Shown here: in pieces, positions 8,706 to 19,635 of the stretch
How positions within the stretch are numbered: position 1 is the stretch's first letter
Layout: the number at the start of each line of letters is the position of its first letter
Origin: Streptomyces sp. L-9-10
GTDB taxonomy: Bacteria > Actinomycetota > Actinomycetes > Streptomycetales > Streptomycetaceae
Direction of reading: 5' to 3'
DNA: 64,000 bases
Assembly (NCBI RefSeq): GCF_004151105.1
Contig: NZ_PHRF01000020.1
Span: 90,412 to 154,411 of the forward strand
Notes under the pieces: model-generated
Database searches by the model: none
What the model was told of the DNA's origin: nothing
The model's input: only the letters and a program-made list of their open reading frames with translations
Position numbers and translations under genes: made by a program

Positions 8706-8908
8706 CCCTGGTCACTCCTTACCATCTCGCCAGCGTCGCCGACCGGCCGAGCCTACCTCGAATGGGCAAGGCCACGGACGGGCCTTGAGGGGTGTCAGCC
8801 AGTCTGCGCCCCGTGGATGAACAACGGATCGCGGACATGTCGCAGCCCTGTCCCGAACAGTTCGGGAACACGGCTTCCGACCCGTCCCGAGGACCCGTCC
8901 ACGAGCGT

Positions 8909-10630
8909 CTACCCCGCACGCCGGTGAACCTTGCTCCGCGATCGCTTCTCGATATACATCCGCTGGTCAGCGGATTGCAGCACTTCCTCCACCGACATCC
9001 CGCAGCTCGCCCAGCTGATACCGAAGCTCGCCCCGACCCGGACCGCCCGGCCGTCGACCCTGATCGGCGGAATGATCGCGTTCCGCAGCCGTACGGCGAG
9101 GTCGGCGGCGTCCGCCGAACCGAGTCCGTCCGCGAGAACGACGAATTCGTCACCCCCGAGGCGCGCGACGGTGTCCCCGTCCCGTACGCCCGTGGTCAGC
9201 CTGCGCGCGACCTCGATCAGCACCGCGTCGCCGGTGTTGTGGCCGAACCGGTCGTTGATGGACTTGAAGCCGTCGAGGTCGCAGAAGAGGACCGCGAGGC
9301 CCTTCGTCCCGTCGTCGGCCTCGGGGTCGTCGCTGGGCGCGACCATGTGCACATGGTGGTCGGGGGGCACGCCGCCGACCGCGGGGACGACGGAGCGTCC
9401 GCCGCCCTGCCGGCCGCCGCGCTCCTCGTACTGGTCGTAGCCGTCATAGCCGTCGTACGCGTCGTATCCGGGCTCGTACAGGACGGTGCCCTCGTACCCT
9501 CCGTACGCCGCGTCCAGCGCCTCGACCGCGGTCTCGCGCATCGCGTGGGGCCGCGAGCAGAGCCGGGCGCTGAGGCGGGAGCGCAGCTCGGCGCTGTTCG
9601 GCAGGCCAGTGAGCGAGTCGTGCGAGGCGCGGTGCGCGAGCTGGAGCTCGCGGCTCTTGCGCTCCTCGATGTCCTCGACGTGGGTGAGCAGGAAGCGCGG
9701 GCCGTCGGCGGTGTCGGCGACCACGGAGTTGCGCAGCGAGACCCAGACGTACGTGCCGTCGCGCCGCAGCAGCCGCAGTTCTGCGCGGCCCCCCTCGGCG
9801 GAGGTGCGCAGGAGGGTCCCGATGTCCTCGGGGTGGACCAGATCGGAGAACGAGTGGCGGCGCATCGCCGAGGCCGGGCGGCCCAGCAGCCGGCAGAGCG
9901 CGTCATTGGTCCGCAGCAGCCGGCCGTGCTGGTCGCCGCCCATCTCGGCGATGGCCATCCCGCTGGGTGCGTACTCGAACGCCTGACGGAAGGATTCCTC
10001 ACTGGCCCGCAGCGCCTGCTGTTCGCGTTCGAGACGGACCAGCGCGCGCTGCATATTTGCTCGGAGGCGAGCGTTACTGATCGCAATGGCGGCCTGGGAC
10101 GCGTACATCTGGAGCGCTTCCTGCCCCCAGGGGCCCGGACGGCGCCCGCCGCGCGGCCGGTCGACGGAGATGACGCCGAGCAGCTCGCTCCCGCCACCGG
10201 AGGCGTACATCGGGGCGTAGAGCCGGTCCTGCGGGTGCCACTCGTCCTCGAAACGGGGATCGGGGCCCTCGGTGTACCACTGCGGAACGTCGTCCTCCAG
10301 CAGCACCCAGCCCTCGGTGTGCGGTATGAAGCGCAGCTCGCCCCAGCTCTCGCCCATCAGCAGCCGCCGCTCCCAGGAGGCCCGGGAGCCGACGCGGCCC
10401 GTGATCAGGGCTTCCGCGGCGGCGCTTCCGGCGAAGGCGGCGACGACGAGGTCGCCGTCGGCCTGGACGACATTGACGCAGGCCAGTTCGTAGCCGAGCC
10501 CGGAGACGACCCCGTCGGCCACGGTCTGCAGGGTGTCCGCCAGGCTGCGGGCGGTGTTGAGTTCGGCGACGGCCTCATGCAGCTGCCGCAGGGTCGCAAG
10601 ACGGACATACGGCTCCGACTCGGTCTCCAT
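8909..10630 (-). CDS. cdgB: GAF-PAS-GGDEF diguanylate cyclase, CdgB-like
   Basis: Makes cyclic di-GMP, which in streptomycetes controls BldD and the start of development. The 573-residue soluble protein has a GAF domain (about residues 15-175), a PAS/PAC domain (about 195-320, with RRDGTYVWVSLRN and THVEDIEERK) and a C-terminal GGDEF domain. The catalytic motif is LGGDEFVVLA, and an intact I-site, RDGD, lies exactly five residues before it. Between SHDSLTGLPN and LAVLFCDLDGFKSIND sits an insertion of about 80 residues with YDAYDGYDGYDQY repeats. The ATG at 10630 follows GGGGAGAG; an upstream ATG adds 15 residues. Layout matches S. coelicolor CdgB (SCO4281, from memory). Confidence 0.88.
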   Translation of the reverse strand: METESEPYVRLATLRQLHEAVAELNTARSLADTLQTVADGVVSGLGYELACVNVVQADGDLVVAAFAGSAAAEALITGRVGSRASWERRLLMGESWGELRFIPHTEGWVLLEDDVPQWYTEGPDPRFEDEWHPQDRLYAPMYASGGGSELLGVISVDRPRGGRRPGPWGQEALQMYASQAAIAISNARLRANMQRALVRLEREQQALRASEESFRQAFEYAPSGMAIAEMGGDQHGRLLRTNDALCRLLGRPASAMRRHSFSDLVHPEDIGTLLRTSAEGGRAELRLLRRDGTYVWVSLRNSVVADTADGPRFLLTHVEDIEERKSRELQLAHRASHDSLTGLPNSAELRSRLSARLCSRPHAMRETAVEALDAAYGGYEGTVLYEPGYDAYDGYDGYDQYEERGGRQGGGRSVVPAVGGVPPDHHVHMVAPSDDPEADDGTKGLAVLFCDLDGFKSINDRFGHNTGDAVLIEVARRLTTGVRDGDTVARLGGDEFVVLADGLGSADAADLAVRLRNAIIPPIRVDGRAVRVGASFGISWASCGMSVEEVLQSADQRMYIEKRSRSKVHRRAG

Positions 10631-10945
10631 TGCTCGCTCTCCCCGAGACCTCGACAGCAACTCCAGGATTCTCATCGGCTCTCGTCTTGCACTGGCATCG
10701 CCACTGAATCACAGGGAGCTGCGCGCTCGGTACACAGGGTCAACAATTACCCCACTCTGTGAGTCAAGTCACATGATCCGATCAAGAGGCGAAAAGCCTG
10801 ATGGGAGCGCTCCACACCTTTCGTGAACGCAAATTTTACGACGGCCCTCGGGGGACGCGGGCGCGGGCGTTGACGGCGGGCGCGGGCGTTGACGGCGGGC
10901 GCGGGCGTTGACGGCGCGGGCGGGCGTTGACGGCGGCGGCGGGGG

Positions 10946-10973
<28 letters not shown>
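10631..10973. other. Gap between cdgB and the gyrB-like gene
   Basis: This 343-bp gap holds the cdgB promoter region on its left side, including an AT-richer stretch around 10835-10850, and two 19-bp-period repeat arrays on its right side (listed separately). I find no convincing gene in it. Confidence 0.6.
10863..10940. repeat. Four tandem copies of a 19-bp unit
   Basis: The unit is GCGGGCGTTGACGGCGGGC. Its GTTGAC core recurs at 10869, 10888, 10907 and 10926, exactly 19 bp apart. It lies between the gyrB-like gene and cdgB, both leftward. Confidence 0.85.
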
Positions 10974-13492
<2,519 letters not shown>

Positions 13493-14068
13493 GTGCACCA
13501 AACGCCCCCTGACACCCGTACCGAAGCCGTCGACGCCATCCCTCATCCTGAGGGGGTGAGCAACGAAGAGTTCCGCGCCGCCCTCGCCCGGCTGGCCGCG
13601 GGTGTGGTGCTGGTGACAGCGCACGAGCCTCCTTTGAGCGCCACCGGACCGCGCGGCGAGGACGCCGGGATGACGGCGACCGCCTTCATGTCGGTCTCGC
13701 TGGACCCGCCGCTGGTCCTGGTCAGCGTGCGCAACGGCTCCCGCATGGACGACCTGCTCGCCGAACAGCCGCTGTGGGCGGCCTCCTTGCTCTCCGAGAG
13801 CCAGCGGCATGTCGCGGGCCGGTTCGCGATGAAGGGCCGGATCAGTGACCGGCTGCTGTTCGAGGACGTCCCGTACCGCCGGGGCGAGGTGAGCGGCGCG
13901 CTGCTGATCGGGGGGTCGCTGGCGTTGCTGGAGTGCTGTACGGAACAGCGGATCGAGGCGGGCGACCACACGCTGGTCATCGGCCGGGTGCTGACGGCGG
14001 AGCTGCCGAGCGCGGACGGCGGGCCGCTGATGTATTTCAAGGGGCGCTACCGGCAGTTGGGTTCGTAG
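13493..14068 (+). CDS. Flavin reductase domain protein
   Basis: A 191-residue FMN-binding flavin reductase of the kind that supplies reduced flavin to monooxygenases. Family features are LARLAAGVVLVTAHEPP, GMTATAFMSVSLDPPLVLVS, VRNGSRMDDLL, and a late HTLVIGRVL segment followed by PLMYFKGRYRQLG. I chose the GTG at 13493, preceded closely by an AGCGTC stretch, because the alternative in-frame start 138 bp upstream adds a low-quality extension. It may be a leaderless message. It ends 9 bp before the DinB-like gene, suggesting an operon. The partner enzyme is not obvious. Confidence 0.8.
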   Translation: MHQTPPDTRTEAVDAIPHPEGVSNEEFRAALARLAAGVVLVTAHEPPLSATGPRGEDAGMTATAFMSVSLDPPLVLVSVRNGSRMDDLLAEQPLWAASLLSESQRHVAGRFAMKGRISDRLLFEDVPYRRGEVSGALLIGGSLALLECCTEQRIEAGDHTLVIGRVLTAELPSADGGPLMYFKGRYRQLGS

Positions 14069-14077
14069 GATCGGCGG

Positions 14078-14707
14078 ATGACGCCGCTGAACCCACCTCT
14101 GCCCCCACGGCTGCTCCCTCTGCTCGATCAGTTCGACTTCGCGCGGACGCGGCTCGCCGACCGTCTGGCGGGCCCGGTCATGGACAGCGGCAACGGCACG
14201 GACGTCGACGTCGTCCCGATGACCGACGAGGAGTATCTCTGGGAGCCGGTAGCCGGCTGCTGGTCGGTCCGCCGCCGTGCGGACGGGCCGGGGCCCGGGG
14301 CGACGCTGCTCATCGGCGCGGGCGAGTGGGGGCACGACTACGCGGCCGCCCCGCACCCCGCGCCGCCGCCGTTCACCACCATCGCCTGGCGGTTGAGCCA
14401 CCTCAGTGAACTGCTGACCCTCCGCGCCGACCACACGACCGGAACCCACACCCTGACCCGGGACGACTACCGGGTGAGCGGGGACGCCGCGGGCGCGATG
14501 GCGGCCTTCGACGCGGGGGCCGACGCGTGGCGGAAGGCGCTGCTCGCCACGGACGAGACCGCGCTGGACACGGTGGGACGCAGCACCTACCCGCACGGCA
14601 GCGACCGGGAGAACGTCTTCATCGACATCGTGTGGTGGGTCAACCAGGAACTGCTGCACCACGGGGCCGAGGTCGCCCTGATACGGGACCTCTACCGCCA
14701 CCGGTGA
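14078..14707 (+). CDS. DinB-like four-helix protein
   Basis: A 209-residue protein with the look of the DinB/YfiT superfamily, metal-binding four-helix bundles that include thiol-dependent transferases. Helix 1 is LPPRLLPLLDQFDFARTRLA, the second-helix region has TTIAWRLSHLSELLTLRADH, and the last helix has VWWVNQELLHHGAEVALIRD. The helix-2 and helix-4 His residues could form the metal site. Mycothiol is the main thiol here (mshA is in the window), so a mycothiol-linked role is possible but not shown. It follows the flavin reductase gene by 9 bp. Confidence 0.7.
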   Translation: MTPLNPPLPPRLLPLLDQFDFARTRLADRLAGPVMDSGNGTDVDVVPMTDEEYLWEPVAGCWSVRRRADGPGPGATLLIGAGEWGHDYAAAPHPAPPPFTTIAWRLSHLSELLTLRADHTTGTHTLTRDDYRVSGDAAGAMAAFDAGADAWRKALLATDETALDTVGRSTYPHGSDRENVFIDIVWWVNQELLHHGAEVALIRDLYRHR

Positions 14708-14731
14708 AGGACGGGACTCCGGACGTACTCG

Positions 14732-14804
14732 TCCTGGGCCTGGGCCTGGGCCTGGGCCTGGGCCTGGGGCCTGGGCCTGGGGCCTGGGCCTGGGCCTGGG
14801 GCCT
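14732..14804. repeat. Hexanucleotide GGCCTG array
   Basis: About 12 near-perfect copies of a 6-bp GGCCTG unit, some with an extra G, fill the gap between the convergent DinB-like and arfB-like genes and run into the arfB stop codon at 14803-14805. Confidence 0.85.
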
Positions 14805-15234
14805 AGGTCCAGCCACGGCCGGTACGGCCGCGCTTCGTCTCGGCGCGCTGCTTCTTCTCGCGCAGCCGGCGTTCGTTGATCCCGCGCGGGATCTTCGTCT
14901 TACGGCGCGGGCGCGGTGGCGGAGCGGTCGCCTCCGCCAGCAGGGAGGCGAGCCGTACGGCCGCGGTCTCGCGGTTGCGCCACTGAGAGCGGTGCTCCGA
15001 CGCGCGTACGGTGATCACGCCGTCCACGAGCCGGTCCGCGAGCCGCTCCAGCGCGCGTTCCTTCCAGACCGGCGGCAGCGCTTCCGTCTTCGCGAGATCG
15101 AAGCGCAGTTCCGCCTTCGAGTCACTCGTGTTGACGTGCTGTCCGCCGGGCCCGGAGGACCTTGAGAAACGCCACATCAGTTCGGCCTCCGGCAGGGAGA
15201 CCGAACCGCGGATGACATGAGCGGGTCCGGACAT
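14803..15234 (-). CDS. arfB: ArfB-like peptidyl-tRNA hydrolase (release-factor domain)
   Basis: A 143-residue ribosome-rescue factor. It has the class-I release-factor GGQ motif in RFSRSSGPGGQHVNTSDSKA, which cleaves the peptide from P-site tRNA, and no stop-codon recognition domain. The C-terminus is a Lys/Arg tail (RPRRKTKIP and RLREKKQRAETKRGRTGRG) of the sort ArfB inserts in the mRNA channel of stalled ribosomes. The ATG at 15234 gives the normal N-terminus VIRGSVSLPEAELMWRFS. It converges with the DinB-like gene over a hexanucleotide array. Confidence 0.88.
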   Translation of the reverse strand: MSGPAHVIRGSVSLPEAELMWRFSRSSGPGGQHVNTSDSKAELRFDLAKTEALPPVWKERALERLADRLVDGVITVRASEHRSQWRNRETAAVRLASLLAEATAPPPRPRRKTKIPRGINERRLREKKQRAETKRGRTGRGWT

Positions 15235-15430
15235 GCCCCCATGGTCCCGTGTCCGGCCCGATTCCGTCACCCTCTTTTCCCTGCGTTCCCGGCGGGGAGC
15301 GGCGGGGAGCGGCGCGGGTAAAGAAAGCAAAGAGGTGAGGAACCTCCCGGGCCTCTGCCTTCGTTATGCCGGGTGACGGTAGCTTCGGGACCACTCGAAG
15401 CCCGCACACGACAACGAAAGGGACATCCCC

Positions 15431-16006
15431 ATGGCTGTAAGCCTGTCCAAGGGCGGCAACGTCTCGCTCACCAAGGAGGCACCGGGCCTGACAGCCGTCA
15501 CGGTCGGCCTCGGCTGGGACGTCCGTACCACCACCGGCACCGACTTCGACCTCGACGCCTCGGCGATCGCGGTCAACGGAGGCGGAAAGGTCGTCTCCGA
15601 CGGCCACTTCGTCTTCTTCAACAACAAGTCGACGCCGGACCAGACGATCGTCCACACGGGTGACAACCGCACGGGTGAGGGCGAGGGCGACGACGAGGCG
15701 ATCAACGTCAACCTGGCGGGCCTGCCGGCCGACGTCGAAAAGATCGTCTTCCCGGTCTCGATCTACGACGCCGAGTCCCGCAGCCAGAACTTCGGCCAGG
15801 TGCGGAACGCGTACATCCGCATCGTCAACCAGGCCGGCGGCACCGAGATCGCCCGCTACGACCTGAGCGAGGACGCCGCCACCGAGACCGCGATGGTCTT
15901 CGGCGAGCTGTACCGCAACGGCGCGGAGTGGAAGTTCCGCGCGGTCGGCCAGGGCTACGCCTCGGGTCTCGTGGGCATCGCCACGGACTTCGGCGTCAAC
16001 CTCTGA
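15431..16006 (+). CDS. terD: TerD-family calcium-binding stress protein
   Basis: A 191-residue TerD/CABP protein linked in actinobacteria to tellurite and general stress tolerance and to morphology. It has the N-terminal [17 protein letters not shown], the acidic Ca-binding motifs [12 protein letters not shown] and [15 protein letters not shown], then [19 protein letters not shown] and a C-terminal [17 protein letters not shown] just before the ATG is a good ribosome site. The gene stands alone and ends at a strong hairpin. Tellurite resistance itself cannot be inferred from one copy. Confidence 0.92.
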   Translation: MAVSLSKGGNVSLTKEAPGLTAVTVGLGWDVRTTTGTDFDLDASAIAVNGGGKVVSDGHFVFFNNKSTPDQTIVHTGDNRTGEGEGDDEAINVNLAGLPADVEKIVFPVSIYDAESRSQNFGQVRNAYIRIVNQAGGTEIARYDLSEDAATETAMVFGELYRNGAEWKFRAVGQGYASGLVGIATDFGVNL

Positions 16007-16039
16007 CCCGAACGCCGCGCGCGGAGCGACGCGAAACGA

Positions 16040-16067
16040 GTGGGCCCCGGCTCCGGCCGGGGCCCAC
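16040..16067. terminator. Terminator after terD
   Basis: Perfect 11-bp stem GTGGGCCCCGG/CCGGGGCCCAC with a 6-nt loop, 34 bp after the terD stop. The facing peptidase gene ends at 16193. Confidence 0.75.
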
Positions 16068-16192
16068 CCGTCTGCGCGGACGCACACCGGGGACAGTCGG
16101 GGCGCCCCGGGACGTTTGATGTCGGGCGGGGGCCGCCCCGACTACCCCTCACCCCTCACCCTCACCCCCACCCGCACCCGCACCCGCACCCG

Positions 16193-17626
16193 CTACTCCA
16201 GCGACGGCTTGTCCTCCCCGTACAGCCAGGTGTCCCACAGGTCTCCGAGGTCGCGGCCCGACTCCCGCTCCACGTACGTCGTGAAGTCGTGGGTGTCCGC
16301 GTTGCCGTGACGGTGCGTCCGGGCCCAGCCGCGTACGAGACGGAAGAAGGCGGCGTCGCCCACGGTCTCCCGTACGCGCTGGAGCACCATGGCGCCGCGT
16401 CCGTACACCGGCGGGTCGGAGATGTTCACCGCGGAGGGCGGGCGGGCCGGCGGGAAAGCCCAGTTCGCGTCGGCGTCGTACGCGTCGGCGAAGCTCTGGC
16501 GGACCGGTACTCGCTCGGTGTGTTCCGTCCAGAGCCACTCCGTGTACTCGGCGAAGCCCTCGCTGAGCCACATGTCCTGCCATGACTTGGGGGTCACGGA
16601 GTTGCCGAACCACTGGTGGGCCATCTCGTGGACCAGCGTCGCGACGCTGGTGGGGCCGGGGAGGAACGGCCTGTTCTGGGTCTCCAGGGCGTACCCGGAG
16701 TCGCCCGGCCGCCCGATCACCACACCGGTCGAGGAGAAGGGATACGGCCCGAAGGTCTTCTCCTGCCATTTCACGATCGCGGGCAGCTCCTTGAGGAGCC
16801 GCGCGCCGCTGCGGGCGGCGGTCGGGTCGACCGCCGTGAAGACGGGCACCGCCCCCTTCGTCCCGTCGGTCCGACGCGTCTTGTACGGGCCGATGGCGAC
16901 CATGGCCACATAGCTCGCCATCGGCTCCGCCGCATGCCAGTCGAAGGACGTGTGCCCGTCCGCCGTGCGCTCATCGCGCAGTTCACCGTTGGAGACGGCC
17001 TTCAGTCCCTCGGGGACGGTGATCCGGATGTCGTAGGACGCCTTGTCGCTCGGGTGGTGGTTGCCCGGGAACCACGCCATCGATCCGGTCGGCTCCCCCA
17101 GCCCGACCGCGCGCTCCCCGGACCGCAGCCAGCCCTCCTCCGAGGCGTCGGGGTCGGTGATGCGGCGGGGCGCGCCGGAGTAGCGGACGACCGTACGGAA
17201 GGTGGCGCCCCGGCGGAGGTCGTCGCCGGGGCGCAGCGTCAGTTCCGTACCCGCGTGGTGGAACGCGGCCTTCTCGCCGTCGACGGTCACGGAGTCCACC
17301 GTCAGCCCGTCGAGATCGAGGTTGAAGGCGCTGAGGTCCTGCGTGGCACGGGCGGTGATCTCGGCGGTGCCGCTGAGCCGGCCGGTGTCCGGCGCGTAGT
17401 CGAGGGTCAGGCCGTAGTGCTGGACGTCGTACCCGCCGTTGCCGATCCGCGGGAAGTAGGGATCGCGCAGGCTCGCGGCACCCGGCCTGCCGTGCACGCC
17501 GCCGCCCGGCACACAGCCGCCGAGAACGAGAACGAGGACAAGGGCAGTGGTGAGGGAGAGAGCGACAGGGAGTGCAGGGGCGGGGCCGGAGGCGGAGGCG
17601 GGGCGGAGTGCCGGACGCGGGTACAC
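16193..17626 (-). CDS. Secreted M1-family metallopeptidase lipoprotein
   Basis: A 477-residue aminopeptidase-N-like enzyme outside the membrane. The N-terminus has a signal peptide with lipobox LGGC. The body shows the M1 beta-sandwich, then YALETQNRPFL in the GxMEN position and the zinc motif VHEMAHQWFGN with downstream WLSEGFAEYTEWL supplying the third zinc ligand Glu. It lacks the long C-terminal helical domain of full-length aminopeptidase N and ends soon after the catalytic domain, as in the short streptomycete forms. GTG start at 17626 with a TACGAT element 7-15 bp upstream, so it may be leaderless. Confidence 0.87.
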   Translation of the reverse strand: MYPRPALRPASASGPAPALPVALSLTTALVLVLVLGGCVPGGGVHGRPGAASLRDPYFPRIGNGGYDVQHYGLTLDYAPDTGRLSGTAEITARATQDLSAFNLDLDGLTVDSVTVDGEKAAFHHAGTELTLRPGDDLRRGATFRTVVRYSGAPRRITDPDASEEGWLRSGERAVGLGEPTGSMAWFPGNHHPSDKASYDIRITVPEGLKAVSNGELRDERTADGHTSFDWHAAEPMASYVAMVAIGPYKTRRTDGTKGAVPVFTAVDPTAARSGARLLKELPAIVKWQEKTFGPYPFSSTGVVIGRPGDSGYALETQNRPFLPGPTSVATLVHEMAHQWFGNSVTPKSWQDMWLSEGFAEYTEWLWTEHTERVPVRQSFADAYDADANWAFPPARPPSAVNISDPPVYGRGAMVLQRVRETVGDAAFFRLVRGWARTHRHGNADTHDFTTYVERESGRDLGDLWDTWLYGEDKPSLE

Positions 17627-17952
17627 CCGGTGATCGTAGGCCGGGTGGCGTTGACTCGCCGGTCGGCGGGGACTCGCCGGGTCACCGGGACACCAGGTCG
17701 CCGGGGCACCGGGCCGCCGGGACACCAGGTCACCGGGACACCAGGTCACCGGGACACCAGGTCACCGGACGTCAGAGCACCAAGGCACCTGCACCGGCAC
17801 CGGGGGGCACCAGGTCACCTCGACGCGAGGCACCGCGACACCGAGGCGTCGCGACACCGAAGCACGGAGGCACAACGGAGGCACCGAGGCATCCGCCCCG
17901 TGCTCGACCACCCCCACGAGCCCGTCTGGCCGGCCGTGACACCATCGGGCCC
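17627..17952. other. Divergent gap with repeats, peptidase to hypothetical gene
   Basis: A 326-bp gap between two divergent genes. It holds the 16-bp array listed separately and, to its right, degenerate GGCACC- and CGACACCG-rich repeats up to about 17900. No gene is supported. Confidence 0.55.
17687..17766. repeat. Five tandem copies of a 16-bp unit
   Basis: The unit is GGGACACCAGGTCACC. Copies at 17719, 17735 and 17751 are identical; those at 17687 and 17703 differ by one and several bases. There are no spacers. Confidence 0.9.
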
Positions 17953-18450
17953 GTGCTCGACATCGGCTACTCCCTCTCCCGGCGCTTTCCCGATCCCCCG
18001 CAGACCGACTACCGCCTCGCGGATGTCCGGGCGCTGCGGCACGACCTGTTCTGCGGGGATGTCTATCTCGCGGACACCCACGCGGACCGCGAGGTGTCCA
18101 CCGCCTGGGGATGGGTACCGGTGCTCGACTTCGCCTGGGCGCTGTGCGACATCGTGGAGCAGCTCGACCGCGATCCGCGCGGCAGCCGCGCGGCCAAGCC
18201 GCAGTACGCCGAGCTGGACTTCACCGAGTCCGCCGACCGCATGCTCTTCCAGCGGCGCTTCGGCTGGGTCGATGTGGAGGCCGACTGGATGCCCGGCGAC
18301 GAGCCGCCACTCACCTTCAGCCACCGTCTGCTGCGCCGTGAGGCACGTGACTTCCTGCACGATCTGATCGCGGATCTCGCCGACATGCACGAGGGCCTGG
18401 CCGACAATCCGATCGTCTGGGACCTCCAGTCCCGCTTCCCCCGCAGCTGA
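17953..18450 (+). CDS. Hypothetical protein
   Basis: A 165-residue acidic soluble protein I cannot place in a named family. It has no signal peptide or membrane segment. Visible stretches are LDIGYSLSRRFPDPPQTDYR, DVYLADTHADREVSTAWGWV, VLDFAWALCDIVEQL and a C-terminal helical FLHDLIADLADMHEGL. The GTG at 17953 follows repeat-rich DNA without a clear ribosome site. Similar proteins of this length occur in streptomycetes as far as I recall. It ends before a convergent pentapeptide-repeat gene with a shared terminator. Confidence 0.68.
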   Translation: MLDIGYSLSRRFPDPPQTDYRLADVRALRHDLFCGDVYLADTHADREVSTAWGWVPVLDFAWALCDIVEQLDRDPRGSRAAKPQYAELDFTESADRMLFQRRFGWVDVEADWMPGDEPPLTFSHRLLRREARDFLHDLIADLADMHEGLADNPIVWDLQSRFPRS

Positions 18451-18844
18451 CCCGCCCAGGCGGAGATCCAGACGGGGACCCAGGCGGAGACCCAGACGGA
18501 GGCTCAGCCGCCGACCCGGCGAAGCCCCAGGTCAGGGCCGGGCGCGGGCCGGGCACGGGCAGGGGACACCTCGCGGGCCGACGGTCCCGGCCGTGGCCAC
18601 CGCATCACCCCCACACCGCGGTCACACACCCCACTCATCGAATTTCGAATCGGCAGGCGTACATCCCTCGGCACCGGGCAGACGAGGTCCTGCCGGGGCA
18701 CTGCCGGGAACCGGGCGACCGCTTCCTCCCCCCACTGAAGGCCGTGCCTCTGGAGCACCACGAAGGCCCCGACCCATCCCCCCAGGTCGGGGCCTTCGAA
18801 GGACGGGGCGGGTCCTCATCGGTCCTTCTCATCGGTCCTCGTCA
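18451..18844. other. Convergent gap with one strong terminator
   Basis: A 394-bp gap between convergent genes. Apart from the hairpin at 18761-18798 I see CAGGCGGAGA-type short repeats just after 18451 and no supported gene. Confidence 0.55.
18761..18798. terminator. Bidirectional terminator
   Basis: Perfect 14-bp stem CGAAGGCCCCGACC/GGTCGGGGCCTTCG with a 10-nt loop, between convergent genes. It can stop transcription from both sides. Confidence 0.85.
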
Positions 18845-19534
18845 TCAGTCCTCCACCCGCACCCCGATCTGCGCCGCGAACGCCGGTGCCAGCTGTAGCA
18901 GTTGGGCCGAGCTGATGACCGCTCCCGCCAGCCGGTCCATACCGCGCGCGATATCCAGCTCGGCGACCGTCCGCAGATCGACGTCCTTCATCCGGGCACC
19001 GCTCAGATCGGCCCGCCTGAGCACGCAGTCCCGGAACTCGACCCGTACCAACTCCGCTCCCCCGAAGTCCGGTTCGGACAGGACGACGCCCTCGAACACG
19101 ACGTCCTTGAGCCGGGCCTTCCGGAAGTTCAGATAGTCGATCTTCCCGCCCCGGATCAGCACCCGCTCCAGCACGGCGCCATGCAGCTGCGTCCCGCCCA
19201 GCCGCGCGTCCACCACCTCCACATCGCGCAGCGACGCCCCGGCCAGATCCGTGCCCACACCCCGGACACCGCTCAGTACGGAGTCGATGAACCGCGCCCG
19301 CCCCAGCGCCGTCTCGTCCAGTCCGCAGTCCCGCAGCGCGCAGTCGATGAACCGCGAGCCGGGCCCCTCCTGTCCCGACAGGTCGAGATCCTTGAACTCC
19401 AGCCCGTCGTAGTCGCCGTCCGGGTCGAGCCCGCCGCCGTACGGGCTCAGCGGCGGCAGCCGTACCTCTGCCCGCCGCGCCGCCGGGACCCCGCCCGCCC
19501 CGCCCGCGCCGCTCTTCGTTGTCTTCCGTGCCAT
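18845..19534 (-). CDS. Pentapeptide-repeat protein
   Basis: A 229-residue protein whose middle part, about residues 45-200, is a run of pentapeptide repeats of A(D/N)Lxx type. Examples are FKDLDLSGQ, LRDCGLDETALGRARFIDS, GTDLAGASLRDVEVVDARLG and RRADLSGARMKDVDL. Such repeats fold into a right-handed quadrilateral beta-helix. Some members (MfpA, Qnr) mimic DNA and bind gyrase, but this repeat set alone does not show that. The N-terminus is basic and disordered, and the C-terminal segment AVISSAQLLQLAPAFA is helical. It is divergent from the FAD oxidoreductase gene. Confidence 0.85.
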   Translation of the reverse strand: MARKTTKSGAGGAGGVPAARRAEVRLPPLSPYGGGLDPDGDYDGLEFKDLDLSGQEGPGSRFIDCALRDCGLDETALGRARFIDSVLSGVRGVGTDLAGASLRDVEVVDARLGGTQLHGAVLERVLIRGGKIDYLNFRKARLKDVVFEGVVLSEPDFGGAELVRVEFRDCVLRRADLSGARMKDVDLRTVAELDIARGMDRLAGAVISSAQLLQLAPAFAAQIGVRVED

Positions 19535-19635
19535 GCCCCCATGGTGACGTACACCACTGACAACGCGCCGATGTCACATCCGGCTGTCCAGTTCCCGTCA
19601 CAGGGGTGAGAGCGAGCGAAGGAGAGAGACAGACC

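Noticed and set aside
8792..10762. 656-codon open frame opposite cdgB
   Set aside because: Composition is typical of the antisense of a high-GC gene, and it shows no family motif. The minus strand has clear GAF, PAS and GGDEF domains.
10750..10770. BldD box upstream of cdgB
   Set aside because: cdgB is a known BldD target, but the TGACTC...GAGT arms here are separated by 3 bases instead of 1, so the match to TNACNCWGNGTNA is poor.
17687..17766. CRISPR-like array
   Set aside because: The 16-bp units are directly adjacent with no unique spacers, and no cas genes occur.
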